NCBI GenBank assembly: GCA_900771305.1
Contig: CAAGNL010000535.1
Location: 1-5,936, forward strand
DNA length: 5,936 nucleotides
Direction of reading: 5' to 3'
Source of the DNA: Kiritimatiellia bacterium
Lineage (GTDB): Bacteria > Verrucomicrobiota > Kiritimatiellia > RFP12 > UBA1067
The notes beneath the pieces were generated by a model. The model was not told the DNA's origin. It made no database searches and saw only the letters and a program-made list of their open reading frames with translations. The number at the start of each line of letters is the position of its first letter. The first letter of the stretch is position 1. This document shows, piece after piece, positions 5,934-5,936 of the stretch. The translations under genes and the position numbers were made by a program.

Positions 5934-5936
5934 TTC

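Noticed and set aside
1..5936. CRISPR array, tRNA, rRNA or insertion sequence
   Set aside because: No regularly spaced repeats, no tRNA-like cloverleaf or rRNA stretch noticed, and no transposase or terminal inverted repeats seen by eye.

Overview
The window looks like one short metagenomic contig rather than an arbitrary cut. Its first 19 bases match the 3' end of the Illumina TruSeq read-1 adapter, so genomic sequence starts at about base 20. The long RHS/YD-repeat protein, the PVC-like wording of its core (for example the 'YWGKDLSGTLQGAGGVGGLL' stretch) and the moderately high GC suggest a member of the Verrucomicrobiota/Kiritimatiellota/Lentisphaerota group. That placement is an impression from protein style, not a proven assignment.

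Layout, all genes on the plus strand. (1) 20-2817: 3' part of an RHS repeat protein, with YD repeats, an RHS-associated core ending near 2223 and a variable C-terminal region of about 197 residues. The repeat part is GC-rich and contains a perfect 14-bp palindrome read in frame (303-333). The C-terminal region is clearly AT-richer. (2) 2796-3275: a small multi-pass membrane protein that overlaps the RHS gene by 22 bp; its strong ribosome binding site lies inside the RHS reading frame. Position and composition suggest an immunity partner, but no family was recognised. (3) 3325-3669: a small protein with two hydrophobic segments, unknown. (4) 3666-4688: a DNA adenine methyltransferase of the EcoRI family, with an extended -10 promoter just upstream. 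(5) 4678-5796: a DUF262 (ParB-like, DGQQR) protein with a C-terminal HNH nuclease, overlapping the methyltransferase gene by 11 bp. (6) 5797-5936: no gene can be supported; only a GC-rich imperfect hairpin at the right edge.

Two functional modules can be proposed. The first is an RHS C-terminal effector with a downstream membrane immunity candidate, typical of contact-dependent competition. The second is a two-gene DNA modification/nuclease operon in which an EcoRI-type methyltransferase is paired with a DUF262-HNH nuclease, where a PD-(D/E)xK EcoRI endonuclease would be expected. This pairing is the best candidate in the window for an under-described defence system: it may be an unusual restriction-modification system, or an SspE/GmrSD-like nuclease that reads methylation.
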